DNA from: Brachionus koreanus
Taxonomy: Eukaryota; Rotifera; Eurotatoria; Ploima; Brachionidae
Reading direction: 5' to 3'
Assembly: GCA_016987375.1 (NCBI GenBank)
Contig: PJRA01000524.1
Location: 417,757-481,756, forward strand
DNA length: 64,000 bases
The notes below the pieces were generated by a model. The model did not search any database. It was not told the origin of the DNA and worked only from the letters and a program-made list of their open reading frames with translations. Position 1 is the first letter of the stretch. Every line of letters begins with the position of its first letter. The position numbers were made by a program, and so were the translations under genes. This document shows positions 1 through 12,500 of this stretch, piece after piece.

Positions 1-1450
1 TCTAGTTCTATATGCAAGTAACACATATGGTATCCATTTTGGCCAGTCTTTGGTATTCTGCTCGCAATGTCGTCTTAAACATTTAACGCGTTCGCCATTA
101 AATCTTTCAACCTGAATGTTTGTCCTAGGATGGTATGCTGATGTTACAACTTGCTCAGCCCCGACTCTGTTAATCAAATTATCAACAATATTGTCTATTA
201 TACCCTTTAAAGTTAAAGTTTTGTCTGGTTGTTCTTTTACAGCTACGAGATTATTATGTTTACATATCACATGTAACTATATATTCTTCGACATCTTTAT
301 CAAGTTTTTTCCAAAAGTATTCTTCTCTAAATCTCTTTACAGTTGTTTCTTTTTGAAAATGTCCCAAAATACGAGCTTTCTCAATTATCTTTGTTCTTAA
401 ATCTGCTTTCGGTACTAGAAGAGCGCTACTAATTTTGTCAAAATAAATAATTAAATCTTCATTTGCATCATACATATAACGTGAAGCTTGATTTTCTTCT
501 CTTTTTACTTGCTTTGTCGATAATCCAGGAGAGTGTTTACCGTAAGCATGATAATTTAGAAAATTTTAATTAATAATAAAAATTGTCAAGAATTTTTTTT
601 GTTCCCTCATTACAATTTTTTTTCTTACCACATAAAGCTTTGCATGTTAGGGCAGGTCTACTAATAGCATCGGCATTACTGTGGTTTGAGCCTTTTCTAT
701 ATATAATATTAAAATCATAAGTCTTTAAAAAGAGAGACCATCTTGCAAGTCTTCCACTTGGTTCTCTAATAGAAATTAACCATTTTAAGGCGATATGATC
801 GGTTAAGACATCAAAATTTTGTCCATATAAAAAAGTATGATTTACTTTTATTCCCCATACTAATCAAGGCATTCGGCTAAGGTAAAGCTTTAATTTCTTT
901 CTGCTCCTTTAAGCAGTTTTGAAGAAAACGAGCACACGTATTCTTTACTACTATCGTCGGTTTGAGATACGATTGATCCCACTCATATCCTAATGCATCC
1001 GTATGTAATATAAATTTTCTACTAAAAATCTGGTTCTCTTAGTATTTGCTCGGATATTAGGATTTCTTTGAGAGTGTTGAAAGCCTTTTCTTGTTCAGTC
1101 TCCCATATGAATTTTACGTCTTTTTTTAGTAATGCATACAATGGTTCAGAAATCTTTACGTAGTCTTTAATAAAAATTCTGTGTTATTTTTGGCACCTAA
1201 AAATTCTTGTGTTTGTTTCATATTTTTAGGACTTTTTCGTTCCAAAATTGCTTAAATTTTTGAAGGATCCATCTTTATCGATGATGATGTCAGCACAAAA
1301 CCTAAAATTTTGATTTTCCTTTAAAACCAAACTCGTTGTCCTTTAATGCTTTTGCAATCAGTTTTATATGTTCTTTATGATTTAAACATGTTTTAGAATG
1401 AATTATTATATCATTCAAATACACCTCACAAAATGGTAGTGTTGGTAATG
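1..1450 (-). pseudogene. Decayed Ty3/gypsy retrotransposon pol (RT, RNase H, integrase)
   Basis: Broken minus-strand frames follow gypsy pol order. Near 1405-1430 a reverse-transcriptase palm reads EVYLNDIIIHSK; the family usually has YLDD, so the first catalytic Asp is Asn here. Around 650-840 an RNase H tail reads DVLTDHIALKWL, then REPSGRLARW and SNADAISRP. At 260-475 an integrase zinc-binding domain ends ARILGHF..YFWKKL..CDMC. At 1-180 the integrase core contains AYHPRTNIQVERFNGE, including the last catalytic Glu, and runs off the window start. Frameshifts and stops separate the blocks and no LTR is visible. Family assignment is firm. The element is dead as it stands. Confidence 0.88.
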
Positions 1451-3960
1451 GACTCAAATCGATTGGGAAAATTCGAAAATCGACTAATTTATTTTAGTTG
1501 ATTATTAAATCAACTAATTTTTTTTTGTTAGATATTTGAACCTGAGATTTTCAAATTATTTAACAATCACCTTATTGGTTCATTTTTTGAAAATAATTTT
1601 CTAACGCACTAGGAGAACTTTAATTTTCAAAATTAAGTTTTCCTCCATAATTACTGTATCCTACCGAATTATCATTTGAAACAATTAATTTTAAATAAAA
1701 AATAATTTTGACTTTCAATTTTTATTTTTCATCAAGAGAAATATCAATAATTAATTTACTGTTTAGTATTATGTAAAATTCTTGCTTTAAAAATTTATTT
1801 GATTTTTTTTACTTTAAATTTTATTTTTTTTAAAATTAAAGATGAAATCGTTTTTCTACCGAGAAAAAAAATTATTCGTCGAATTCGAAATAAGAAACAA
1901 AAAAAGAAAATAAAAAAAAAAATTTGTCATAAAGAAAATTAATCAAAAAAGGAATTAATTAAATCAAAAATATTAAAAAAAAAATAAATAAATAAAAAGA
2001 ATTTAACTAAAATTAATTTTAAATTGAACATACTTTGGTTATTATTAAAAATTTTAAATTGATTTGATGCTTTTTTTCTATTTTTTTCTTTTTATTTTAA
2101 CCTTTAGAATTTTTTTTTTTACTTTTTGCACTGAATTATACCAAATCTATTTTTTCTTTAAATTTTCCTTATTGATTAAGCCATTATTTTCAAATGCACA
2201 TGTTAGATGATTATTGTAGACATTCTCAATCAATTGAAAAATTTCATCATTTTCTGAATCTAAGGCATTGTAAAAGTGGAAATGAATGATTTTGATTTAG
2301 TTCAAAAACTGAAAGAAAATAATCAGCAATTGGTTCGACCTTTAGTAACAAAAAAAAAATTCTAAAGCTTGTTGAATGTCAGTCAAAAAATTTAGTTGTT
2401 GATGAAATCAAGAAAGAATAGAAGAGACAGAATTTTTAAAAAAACAATCAGCAAATTTGAACATTTTCGGAAAATTTGCTGCTAGTTTAGATTGGGATTT
2501 AAACTTCGGAATAAGTTAACTAGCTTTAAGAAAATTTTTAAATAATATTTACTGGATTATTTGCAAGAAATATCATTGAAAAAGATGATATTAATGCCGA
2601 CAAAATGTGACTTTTTTTTTCATCAGATAAACAAAACTATTGTTTGTTTTATTTCCGAACATTTTTTATAATTGTGTTAGTGTTTTAGAACGGAATTCTG
2701 GATTCGAAAACTTATCTTCAAAATATACCTTAAGTATGAAGAATCCTAATAGCAAAATTATTGTTTTATTTTTAATTTCCATCTTTTTTAAATAAAATTA
2801 TGAAATGGCTAAAAAAAATTGATTTTCTAAAAACAAAATTATTTTTTTGAAAAAATTTTTTCTTAACATGTGCTTTTGATCATTTGAATTTTTATTCATA
2901 ATAGAAACTTAAATTTGGATTGCAGATTAATACATGGATTATTTTATTTAAATTGTTGTTCATAAAAATGATAAATGAAAGCTATTTTGTATTTTTGTTG
3001 CTTTTCTGAAAATCAGAATGGCAAACTTTTTAAATTTTTTATTATGTTCAAAAATTTTGTTGTGTTTTTTTGTTTAATCATTCTAAGAAATATTGGAAAA
3101 TTTGTTTTTTTCTTTTTTTTAAATTAACAAATATTCTTACACCTTTACCAACAACGTTAAAATCCTTCTTTTTTTATTTAATGTTTGATGAATTATGGTT
3201 AATTTTTTTAATTTTTCTGATAATTTTGGCTTTTTTTCTGTCCCATATTTTTCTTATTTATTATTAAAAAAAAAATTATAATTCAGTTGAAATTAACGGA
3301 AGCCAAATTTATTTGTTTAGTCTTCATATTTTTTTTTCACAAAATCAAAGATTTATTGATTTTTGTTGTATTAATTTTGTTATCAAAAATATATTCTATA
3401 ATTCAAAAGTTATTTCAGAAATTGGTTATTATAAAAAAAACAAAAAAGTAATAAAATTATGCTTTTTTTTAAACTAAAATTATTTGTTAAAACTAATATT
3501 TATATTAATTTAGTGAAAACAAGAAATCAGAGATATTAAAGCAATCAAAAATTCTGACTAAAAGATCACTACTGGCATTGAGAAAGCATTTTATTGATAA
3601 CAGTTCAACAGAAAATTTAAAACTTAGTAAATATGCAAAAAAACGGTATAATTAATTACCAAAATTGAATATAAATTGAAAAAAAAACTGAACCTGTTTT
3701 TAATTGTATATTCTCTTTTTATTTTTATTAACCGGGCTTAATTTCTTAAAGAATGGATTGGTTTATTAGAACAATACAGCATATCTCTTATAAAGAATTA
3801 TAAGCCAACGTTGAATATTTAGACCAAAATTTTTAAATAAATTTTTGCTAAAATGCGCTTCGGTATAAAAAAATTAAAATTTAAAATTTAATTTTTTTTT
3901 AATTATATAACAATAAACAATTAAAAAATCGTTTTTTTTTATGAGCATAAAAATTATGAT
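1451..3960. other. AT-rich intergenic stretch, no supported gene
   Basis: About 2.5 kb dominated by A- and T-runs. The only open frame of note, 3070-3267 on the plus strand, is a Phe/Leu/Ile string as expected from T-rich DNA and has no domain signature. No RNA gene or repeat could be supported. Confidence 0.6.
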
Positions 3961-3964
3961 TTGC

Positions 3965-4504
3965 AAGTTCTTGAGCAGCTTATGCTATTGTTCTATATCG
4001 ATGACTGTCATCAGATTTTATTATTCTTGAAGATTGGTGCTTGTGAATCAATAATTCCTCTAGATAATAATTTTGACTTACAGAGTAGCCATTTGGATTC
4101 ATTCGCAGAAATTGAGCATTGATTTTCTCAATAGTCTAATAATAAAATGGCGTTTTTTTCAATGGTATTGCCTGTAAAAACTAGATAAATTCTTTAGTGC
4201 ATGTTTATATCTATTGCTTTTTAATTCTTTTTTTTATTTATTGCTCAAAACATTTAAAATTTTAGACTTATAATTAATTGAAAAAATTTTTTTTTCAACC
4301 TTTACCTTTTAACATCTCTATAACATCACCTCCACTTAGAATATCTGGAAGATTCTTAATTTGTTTTCTAAGACGTAATTTATACCAACTAGAATTATTA
4401 AACCTAGTTAAACGAAATCTAGTTGACCTTTTTTCATAGGACGTAAATTTTCATTTGATATATATTTTGAGTAATTTTTCTATTGCTATTTTTTTATTGA
4501 CCAT
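3965..4504 (-). pseudogene. Two unrecognised coding-like blocks, probably decayed
   Basis: On the minus strand, 4504 to about 4300 reads as a block starting MVNKKIAIEKLL and ending LPDILSGGDVIEMLKG, with one in-frame TGA. A second block from about 4135 to 3970 contains EKINAQFLRMNPNGYSV and SDDSHRYRTIA, with an in-frame TAA near its end. Residue composition looks like former coding sequence, unlike the low-complexity frames nearby. A GT donor (4305) and an AG acceptor (4136) exist, but the reading phases do not match. The family was not recognised. Either a decayed gene or an old mobile-element fragment is possible. Confidence 0.3.
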
Positions 4505-4925
4505 TTTAATTTTAATCTAATCTATGAAAAAATAAAATTAAAAAAATATAATTTTTTTTTAAAAAATTTTATTAGAAAAAACTAAAAAAAAATAAAACTA
4601 AAAAAATAAAATTATAAAAAAAAGCTATATAGTCCTAACGGGTGTTCAAAAAGTAATGACCGTATTTTTAAAATAAAAAAAAATAATGTAAAAATTGAAA
4701 GACTATGAAATTTTATACGAATGTTTTTTAGTCTCTAATTTAAAAAAAAATATTTTTATTTTATTTGAATGTTGTTAATTTTTTGAATTAGGCCAATGAC
4801 ATTACTTAACACCTTTTCGTAAAAATGTCCTCGGCTCAATACATTCTAGAAAATTAAGTTTTATATATCATCTTATAGAGAATTTTACAAGAATTCTAAA
4901 TATATATAAATTATTTTTAAACAAT

Positions 4926-5031
4926 GATCCATTCAAAAGTTATGATAAAAAAACACTGAATTTTGACATTTATTTTAATATGCTAAAAATTCGAGTGTTT
5001 TAACATGTTCGATCATAACTTTTGAATAAAA
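4926..5031. repeat. Short fold-back inverted repeat
   Basis: Left arm ATTCAAAAGTTATGAT (about 4930-4945) pairs with right arm ATCATAACTTTTGAAT (about 5012-5027). Weaker pairing continues inwards (ACACTGAATTTT against AAATTCGAGTGTTT). It sits about 30 bp outside the left end of the Tc1/mariner element and may be an older non-autonomous element or part of an outer copy. Confidence 0.45.
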
Positions 5032-5054
5032 TAAGATGATAGCTTCAAATTTCG

Positions 5055-6571
5055 TACATGAAAACTCAATTGCTCGAAAATTAATTAAAGCAAATTAAAA
5101 TCATATATTTCCTATATTTAGATACTTTATATAATGACTTAAACTAATATTACTTGATATTAGCAAGTCTAGAATTTTAAAAAATCTGTCAAGATCAAAA
5201 AATACATAAATAGTTTTTTAAGAAAGCTAGAATAACAAGCTTTAAAATGTGCTGTTAAATCAGAGTATGGTGAATTTAATTTATTGGTTAAAAATGCTAA
5301 ATAATCATGAAGAATTAATTTTTAAGTTTAATGCTTTATTAAAAAACTAAAGACAATACTTTCTTTCATCATTCGACTTTTGCCTTGAAAGAGTTAACTG
5401 CTGTTTTTATTTCATTAATTGGTACATTATTTATTGCTTTTTTTATTTCATCTCTAAAAGTCTCAATATCCGTTTATTTTGAGCAATTCATCCTCGTAAC
5501 TACGGCATTCCAATAAATAATCACAAGGATTAAGATCAGGAGAATTTGGTGGCCAATTTTTTTTTTTAATGAATTTATGCAAGTTTTTTTCACAATATTT
5601 TGGACATACTATTGCAGTATGTGGTTTGGCTCCATCTTGTTGAAAAATCCATCTATCATTTCCAAATAACTTCCGACCTTGTCTTTTTGCAATATTCTTC
5701 TCAGATAGTACTTAAAATCAATTGTATCTCCTTTTAATTTAAATTAAATTAAAATTTAATATTTAAATTTAAAATAATTAATATTTTAAACACCTGTGTT
5801 AACAAAATAAGGATCAGTTGCTCTGTTTTCAGTTAAACCAATCCATACATTTATTGATAATGGATACTTATTTACGCCATAAAAACATATATTACATAAA
5901 CAAATAATTACAATCAATCTTTTTTAAAACATAGATTTTTCTTAAATTACCTCCATTTTTATCGGTTTTTTCTCTAGAAAGAGCGGTGGTACGAGGTCGG
6001 CAAGAAGGACGTGAATTTTCAGTTTTACCAGACGTATTAAATTTATTTATCCACCTCCTAATTGTTCTTATACTAGAATGTTTTGCAATAGCATAAAAAA
6101 TCTGAGAGCAGGTTAGCCCATTTTGATAGTGTTTTAAAGTTGACGATATGAAATGTTGACCATTTTGCATATCAATTCAAAAAATGTTAATTTTTATTTA
6201 AATTTTAAATTTTTAAAAGCAATAATTAGAAAGAAAATACTGCGAATTCCTATAGATTAAAAGAAAAATCAAAATTTCATATTTAAACTTTAAATACCAA
6301 AAATTAATTTTTCATGATTATTTAGCATTTTTAAACAAAAAAATTAAATTCACCATACTCAGAATTAACAGCACATTTTAAAGGTTGTTATTCTAGCTTT
6401 TTTAAAAAACTATTTATGTATTTTTTGATCTTGACAGATTTTTTAAAATTCTAGACTTGCTAATATAAAGTAATATTAGTTTAAGTTATTATATAAAGTA
6501 TCTAAATATAAGAAATATATGATTTTAATTTGCTTAAATTAATTTTCGGGCAATTGAGTTTTCTTGTAGTA
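5055..6571 (-). mobile_element. Decayed Tc1/mariner (DD37D-type) transposon with ~265-bp TIRs
   Basis: Long terminal inverted repeats lie at about 5057-5325 and 6302-6569, roughly 90% identical by eye. They share the outer tract AAGAAAACTCAATTG (left copy ATGAAAACTCAATTG) and an internal TCTGTCAAGATCAAAAAAT. A TA dinucleotide flanks each end (5055-5056 and 6570-6571), as expected for the TA duplication of the IS630/Tc1/mariner superfamily. Broken transposase frames lie between the arms on the minus strand. The right end abuts the first unit of the satellite array with no spacer. Confidence 0.85.
5370..6170 (-). pseudogene. Tc1/mariner-type transposase, DD37D-like, interrupted
   Basis: The first block (6170-5892) is an N-terminal DNA-binding region starting MQNGQHFISSTLKHY with an HTH-like stretch (IRTIRRWINKFNTSGKTE). 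After a break, 5670-5470 on the same strand reads WIFQQDGAKPHT, then NWPPNSPDLNPCDYLL. The two motif Asp residues (QQD and CDY) are separated by 37 residues, which fits DD37D-type transposases. An AT-rich tract near 5720-5790 and several stops break the frame. The whole is shorter than the ~340 residues usual for the family, so it is not expected to be active. Confidence 0.82.
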
Positions 6572-9500
6572 TTCAGAATTCAAAAATAAGATTTTTTACT
6601 GAACGAAATGAAAAAATTTTTGCCGAATTTTTAGTCTAAATTAACAGCTTTTTATGTTTAAATCGATTTTTTTTGCGAACAATTCTAAATACATACAAAA
6701 AAACCATTCAGAATTCAAAAAAAAGATTATTTCCTAAAAAAAAAATTATTTGTCAGATTTATAGTCTAAATTAGCAGCATTTTAAGTTAAAATCGATTTT
6801 TTATGCAGACGGATGCTTAATATATACATAAAAACCATTCAGATATCAAAAATAAGATTATCTACTGAAAAAAAAAATTATTTGTCAGATTATTAGTCTA
6901 AATGTGCAGCTTTTTTAGTTTAGATCGATTTTTTATGCAAACGAATGCATAATAGATACAAAAAAACCATTCAGATATCAAAAATAAGATTATTTACTGA
7001 AAAAAAAAAATTATTTGTCAGATTTATAGTCTAAATTAGCAGCATTTTAAGTTAAAATCGATTTTTTATGCAGACGAATGCATAATAACATACATAAAAA
7101 CCATTCAGAAATTAAAAATAAGATTATTTACTGAAAAAAAAAAATTATTTGTCAGATTATTAGTCCAAATTAGCAGCATTTTAAGTTTAAATCGATTTTT
7201 TATGCAGACGAATGCATTAAAACATACATTAAAACCATTCAGAAATTAAAAATAAGATTATTTACTGAAAAAAAAAAATTATTTGTCAGATTATTAGTCC
7301 AAATTAGCAGCATTTTAAGTTTAAATCGATTTTTTATGCAGACGAATGCATTAAAACATACATAAAAACCATTCAGAAATCAAAAATAAGATTATTTACT
7401 GAAAAAAAAAAATTATTTGTCAGATTATTAGTCCAAATTAGCAGCATTTTAAGTTTAAATCGATTTTTTATGCAGACGAATGCATTAAAACATACATAAA
7501 AACCATTCAGAAATCAAAAATAAGATTATTTACTGAAAAAAAAAAATAATTTGTCAGATTATTAGTCCAAATTAGCAGCATTTTAAGTTTAAATCGATTT
7601 TTTATGCAGACGAATGCATTAAAACATACATTAAAACCATTCAGAAATCAAAAATAAGATTATTTACTGAAAAAAAAAAAGATAATTTAACAGATTATTA
7701 GTCTAAATGAGCAGCTTTTTTAGTTTAGATCGATTTTTTATGCAAACGAATTAATAGTAAATACATAAAAACCATTCAGAAATCAAAAATAAGATTATTT
7801 ACTGAAAAAAAAAAAGATAATTTAACAGATTATTAGTCTAAATGAGCAGCTTTTTTAGTTTAGATCGATTTTTTATGCAAACGAATTAATAGTAAATACA
7901 AAAAAACCATTCAGAATTCAAAAATAAGATTATTTCCTAAAAAAAAAAATATTTTGTCAGATTTTTAGTCTAAATAGCATTTTTTTAAGTTTAAATCGAT
8001 TTTTTATGCAGACGAATGCATAATAACATACATTAAAACCATTCAGAAATCAAAAATAAGATTATTTACTGAAAAAAAAAAAGATAATTTAACAGATTAT
8101 TAGTCTAAATGAGCAGCTTTTTTAGTTTAGATCGATTTTTTATGCAAACGAATTAATAGTAAATACAAAAAAACCATTCAGAATTCAAAAATAAGATTAT
8201 TTACTGAAAAAAAAAATTATTTGTCAGATTTTTAGTCTAAAAAAGCAGCTTTTTTAGTTTAGATCGATTTTTTATGCAAACGAATTAATAGTAAATACAA
8301 AAAAACCATTCAGAATTCAAAAATAAGATCATTTACTGAAAAAAAAAATTATTTGTCAGATTTTTAGTCTAAAAAAGCAGCTTTTTTAGTTTAGATCGAT
8401 TTTTTATGCAAACGAATTAATAGTAAATACAAAAAAACCATTCAGAATTCAAAAATAAGATCATTTACTGAAAAAAAAAATTATTTGTCAGATTTTTAGT
8501 CTAAAAAAGCAGCTTTTTTAGTTTAGATCGATTTTTTATGCAAACGAATTAATAGTAAATACAAAAAAACCATTCAGAATTCAAAAATAAGATCATTTAC
8601 TGAAAAAAAAAATTATTTGTCAGATTTTTAGTCTAAAAAAGCAGCTTTTTTAGTTTAGATCGATTTTTTATGCAAACGAATTAATAGTAAATACAAAAAA
8701 ACCATTCAGAATTCAAAAATAAGATCATTTACTGAAAAAAAAAATTATTTGTCAGATTTTTAGTCTAAAAAAGCAGCTTTTTTAGTTTAGATCGATTTTT
8801 TATGCAAACGAATTAATAGTAAATACAAAAAAACCATTCAGAATTCAAAAATAAGATCATTTACTGAAAAAAAAAATTATTTGTCAGATTTTTAGTCTAA
8901 AAAAGCAGCTTTTTTAGTTTAGATCGATTTTTTATGCAAACGAATTAATAGTAAATACAAAAAAACCATTCAGAATTCAAAAATAAGATCATTTACTGAA
9001 AAAAAAAATTATTTGTCAGATTTTTAGTCTAAAAAAGCAGCTTTTTTAGTTTAGATCGATTTTTTATGCAAACGAATTAATAGTAAATACAAAAAAACCA
9101 TTCAGAATTCAAAAATAAGATCATTTACTGAAAAAAAAAATTATTTGTCAGATTTTTAGTCTAAAAAAGCAGCTTTTTTAGTTTAGATCGATTTTTTATG
9201 CAAACGAATTAATAGTAAATACAAAAAAACCATTCAGAATTCAAAAATAAGATCATTTACTGAAAAAAAAAATTATTTGTCAGATTTTTAGTCTAAAAAA
9301 GCAGCTTTTTTAGTTTAGATCGATTTTTTATGCAAACGAATTAATAGTAAATACAAAAAAACCATTCAGAATTCAAAAATAAGATCATTTACTGAAAAAA
9401 AAAATTATTTGTCAGATTTTTAGTCTAAAAAAGCAGCTTTTTTAGTTTAGATCGATTTTTTATGCAAACGAATTAATAGTAAATACAAAAAAACCATTCA

Positions 9501-12500
9501 GAATTCAAAAATAAGATCATTTACTGAAAAAAAAAATTATTTGTCAGATTTTTAGTCTAAAAAAGCAGCTTTTTTAGTTTAGATCGATTTTTTATGCAAA
9601 CGAATTAATAGTAAATACAAAAAAACCATTCAGAATTCAAAAATAAGATCATTTACTGAAAAAAAAAATTATTTGTCAGATTTTTAGTCTAAAAAAGCAG
9701 CTTTTTTAGTTTAGATCGATTTTTTATGCAAACGAATTAATAGTAAATACAAAAAAACCATTCAGAATTCAAAAATAAGATCATTTACTGAAAAAAAAAA
9801 TTATTTGTCAGATTTTTAGTCTAAAAAAGCAGCTTTTTTAGTTTAGATCGATTTTTTATGCAAACGAATTAATAGTAAATACAAAAAAACCATTCAGAAT
9901 TCAAAAATAAGATCATTTACTGAAAAAAAAAATTATTTGTCAGATTTTTAGTCTAAAAAAGCAGCTTTTTTAGTTTAGATCGATTTTTTATGCAAACGAA
10001 TTAATAGTAAATACAAAAAAACCATTCAGAATTCAAAAATAAGATCATTTACTGAAAAAAAAAATTATTTGTCAGATTTTTAGTCTAAAAAAGCAGCTTT
10101 TTTAGTTTAGATCGATTTTTTATGCAAACGAATTAATAGTAAATACAAAAAAACCATTCAGAATTCAAAAATAAGATCATTTACTGAAAAAAAAAATTAT
10201 TTGTCAGATTTTTAGTCTAAAAAAGCAGCTTTTTTAGTTTAGATCGATTTTTTATGCAAACGAATTAATAGTAAATACAAAAAAACCATTCAGAATTCAA
10301 AAATAAGATCATTTACTGAAAAAAAAAATTATTTGTCAGATTTTTAGTCTAAAAAAGCAGCTTTTTTAGTTTAGATCGATTTTTTATGCAAACGAATTAA
10401 TAGTAAATACAAAAAAACCATTCAGAATTCAAAAATAAGATCATTTACTGAAAAAAAAAATTATTTGTCAGATTTTTAGTCTAAAAAAGCAGCTTTTTTA
10501 GTTTAGATCGATTTTTTATGCAAACGAATTAATAGTAAATACAAAAAAACCATTCAGAATTCAAAAATAAGATCATTTACTGAAAAAAAAAATTATTTGT
10601 CAGATTTTTAGTCTAAAAAAGCAGCTTTTTTAGTTTAGATCGATTTTTTATGCAAACGAATTAATAGTAAATACAAAAAAACCATTCAGAATTCAAAAAT
10701 AAGATCATTTACTGAAAAAAAAAATTATTTGTCAGATTTTTAGTCTAAAAAAGCAGCTTTTTTAGTTTAGATCGATTTTTTATGCAAACGAATTAATAGT
10801 AAATACAAAAAAACCATTCAGAATTCAAAAATAAGATCATTTACTGAAAAAAAAAATTATTTGTCAGATTTTTAGTCTAAAAAAGCAGCTTTTTTAGTTT
10901 AGATCGATTTTTTATGCAAACGAATTAATAGTAAATACAAAAAAACCATTCAGAATTCAAAAATAAGATCATTTACTGAAAAAAAAAATTATTTGTCAGA
11001 TTTTTAGTCTAAAAAAGCAGCTTTTTTAGTTTAGATCGATTTTTTATGCAAACGAATTAATAGTAAATACAAAAAAACCATTCAGAATTCAAAAATAAGA
11101 TCATTTACTGAAAAAAAAAATTATTTGTCAGATTTTTAGTCTAAAAAAGCAGCTTTTTTAGTTTAGATCGATTTTTTATGCAAACGAATTAATAGTAAAT
11201 ACAAAAAAACCATTCAGAATTCAAAAATAAGATCATTTACTGAAAAAAAAAATTATTTGTCAGATTTTTAGTCTAAAAAAGCAGCTTTTTTAGTTTAGAT
11301 CGATTTTTTATGCAAACGAATTAATAGTAAATACAAAAAAACCATTCAGAATTCAAAAATAAGATCATTTACTGAAAAAAAAAATTATTTGTCAGATTTT
11401 TAGTCTAAAAAAGCAGCTTTTTTAGTTTAGATCGATTTTTTATGCAAACGAATTAATAGTAAATACAAAAAAACCATTCAGAATTCAAAAATAAGATCAT
11501 TTACTGAAAAAAAAAATTATTTGTCAGATTTTTAGTCTAAAAAAGCAGCTTTTTTAGTTTAGATCGATTTTTTATGCAAACGAATTAATAGTAAATACAA
11601 AAAAACCATTCAGAATTCAAAAATAAGATCATTTACTGAAAAAAAAAATTATTTGTCAGATTTTTAGTCTAAAAAAGCAGCTTTTTTAGTTTAGATCGAT
11701 TTTTTATGCAAACGAATTAATAGTAAATACAAAAAAACCATTCAGAATTCAAAAATAAGATCATTTACTGAAAAAAAAAATTATTTGTCAGATTTTTAGT
11801 CTAAAAAAGCAGCTTTTTTAGTTTAGATCGATTTTTTATGCAAACGAATTAATAGTAAATACAAAAAAACCATTCAGAATTCAAAAATAAGATCATTTAC
11901 TGAAAAAAAAAATTATTTGTCAGATTTTTAGTCTAAAAAAGCAGCTTTTTTAGTTTAGATCGATTTTTTATGCAAACGAATTAATAGTAAATACAAAAAA
12001 ACCATTCAGAATTCAAAAATAAGATCATTTACTGAAAAAAAAAATTATTTGTCAGATTTTTAGTCTAAAAAAGCAGCTTTTTTAGTTTAGATCGATTTTT
12101 TATGCAAACGAATTAATAGTAAATACAAAAAAACCATTCAGAATTCAAAAATAAGATCATTTACTGAAAAAAAAAATTATTTGTCAGATTTTTAGTCTAA
12201 AAAAGCAGCTTTTTTAGTTTAGATCGATTTTTTATGCAAACGAATTAATAGTAAATACAAAAAAACCATTCAGAATTAAAAAAAAAGATTATTTCCTAAA
12301 AACAAAATTTTATGTCAGATTATTAGTCTAAATTAGCAGCTTTTTTAGTTTAGATCGATTTTTTATGCAGACGAATGCATTAAAACAAACATAAAAACCA
12401 TTCAGAATTCAAAAAAAAGATTATTTCCTAAAAAAAAAAATTTTTTGTCAGATTATTAGTCTAAATGAGCAGTTTTTTAGTTTAGATCGATTTTTTATGC

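Noticed and set aside
3070..3267. 65-codon plus-strand frame
   Set aside because: Almost pure Phe/Leu/Ile/Tyr from T-rich DNA; no start context, domain or splice support.
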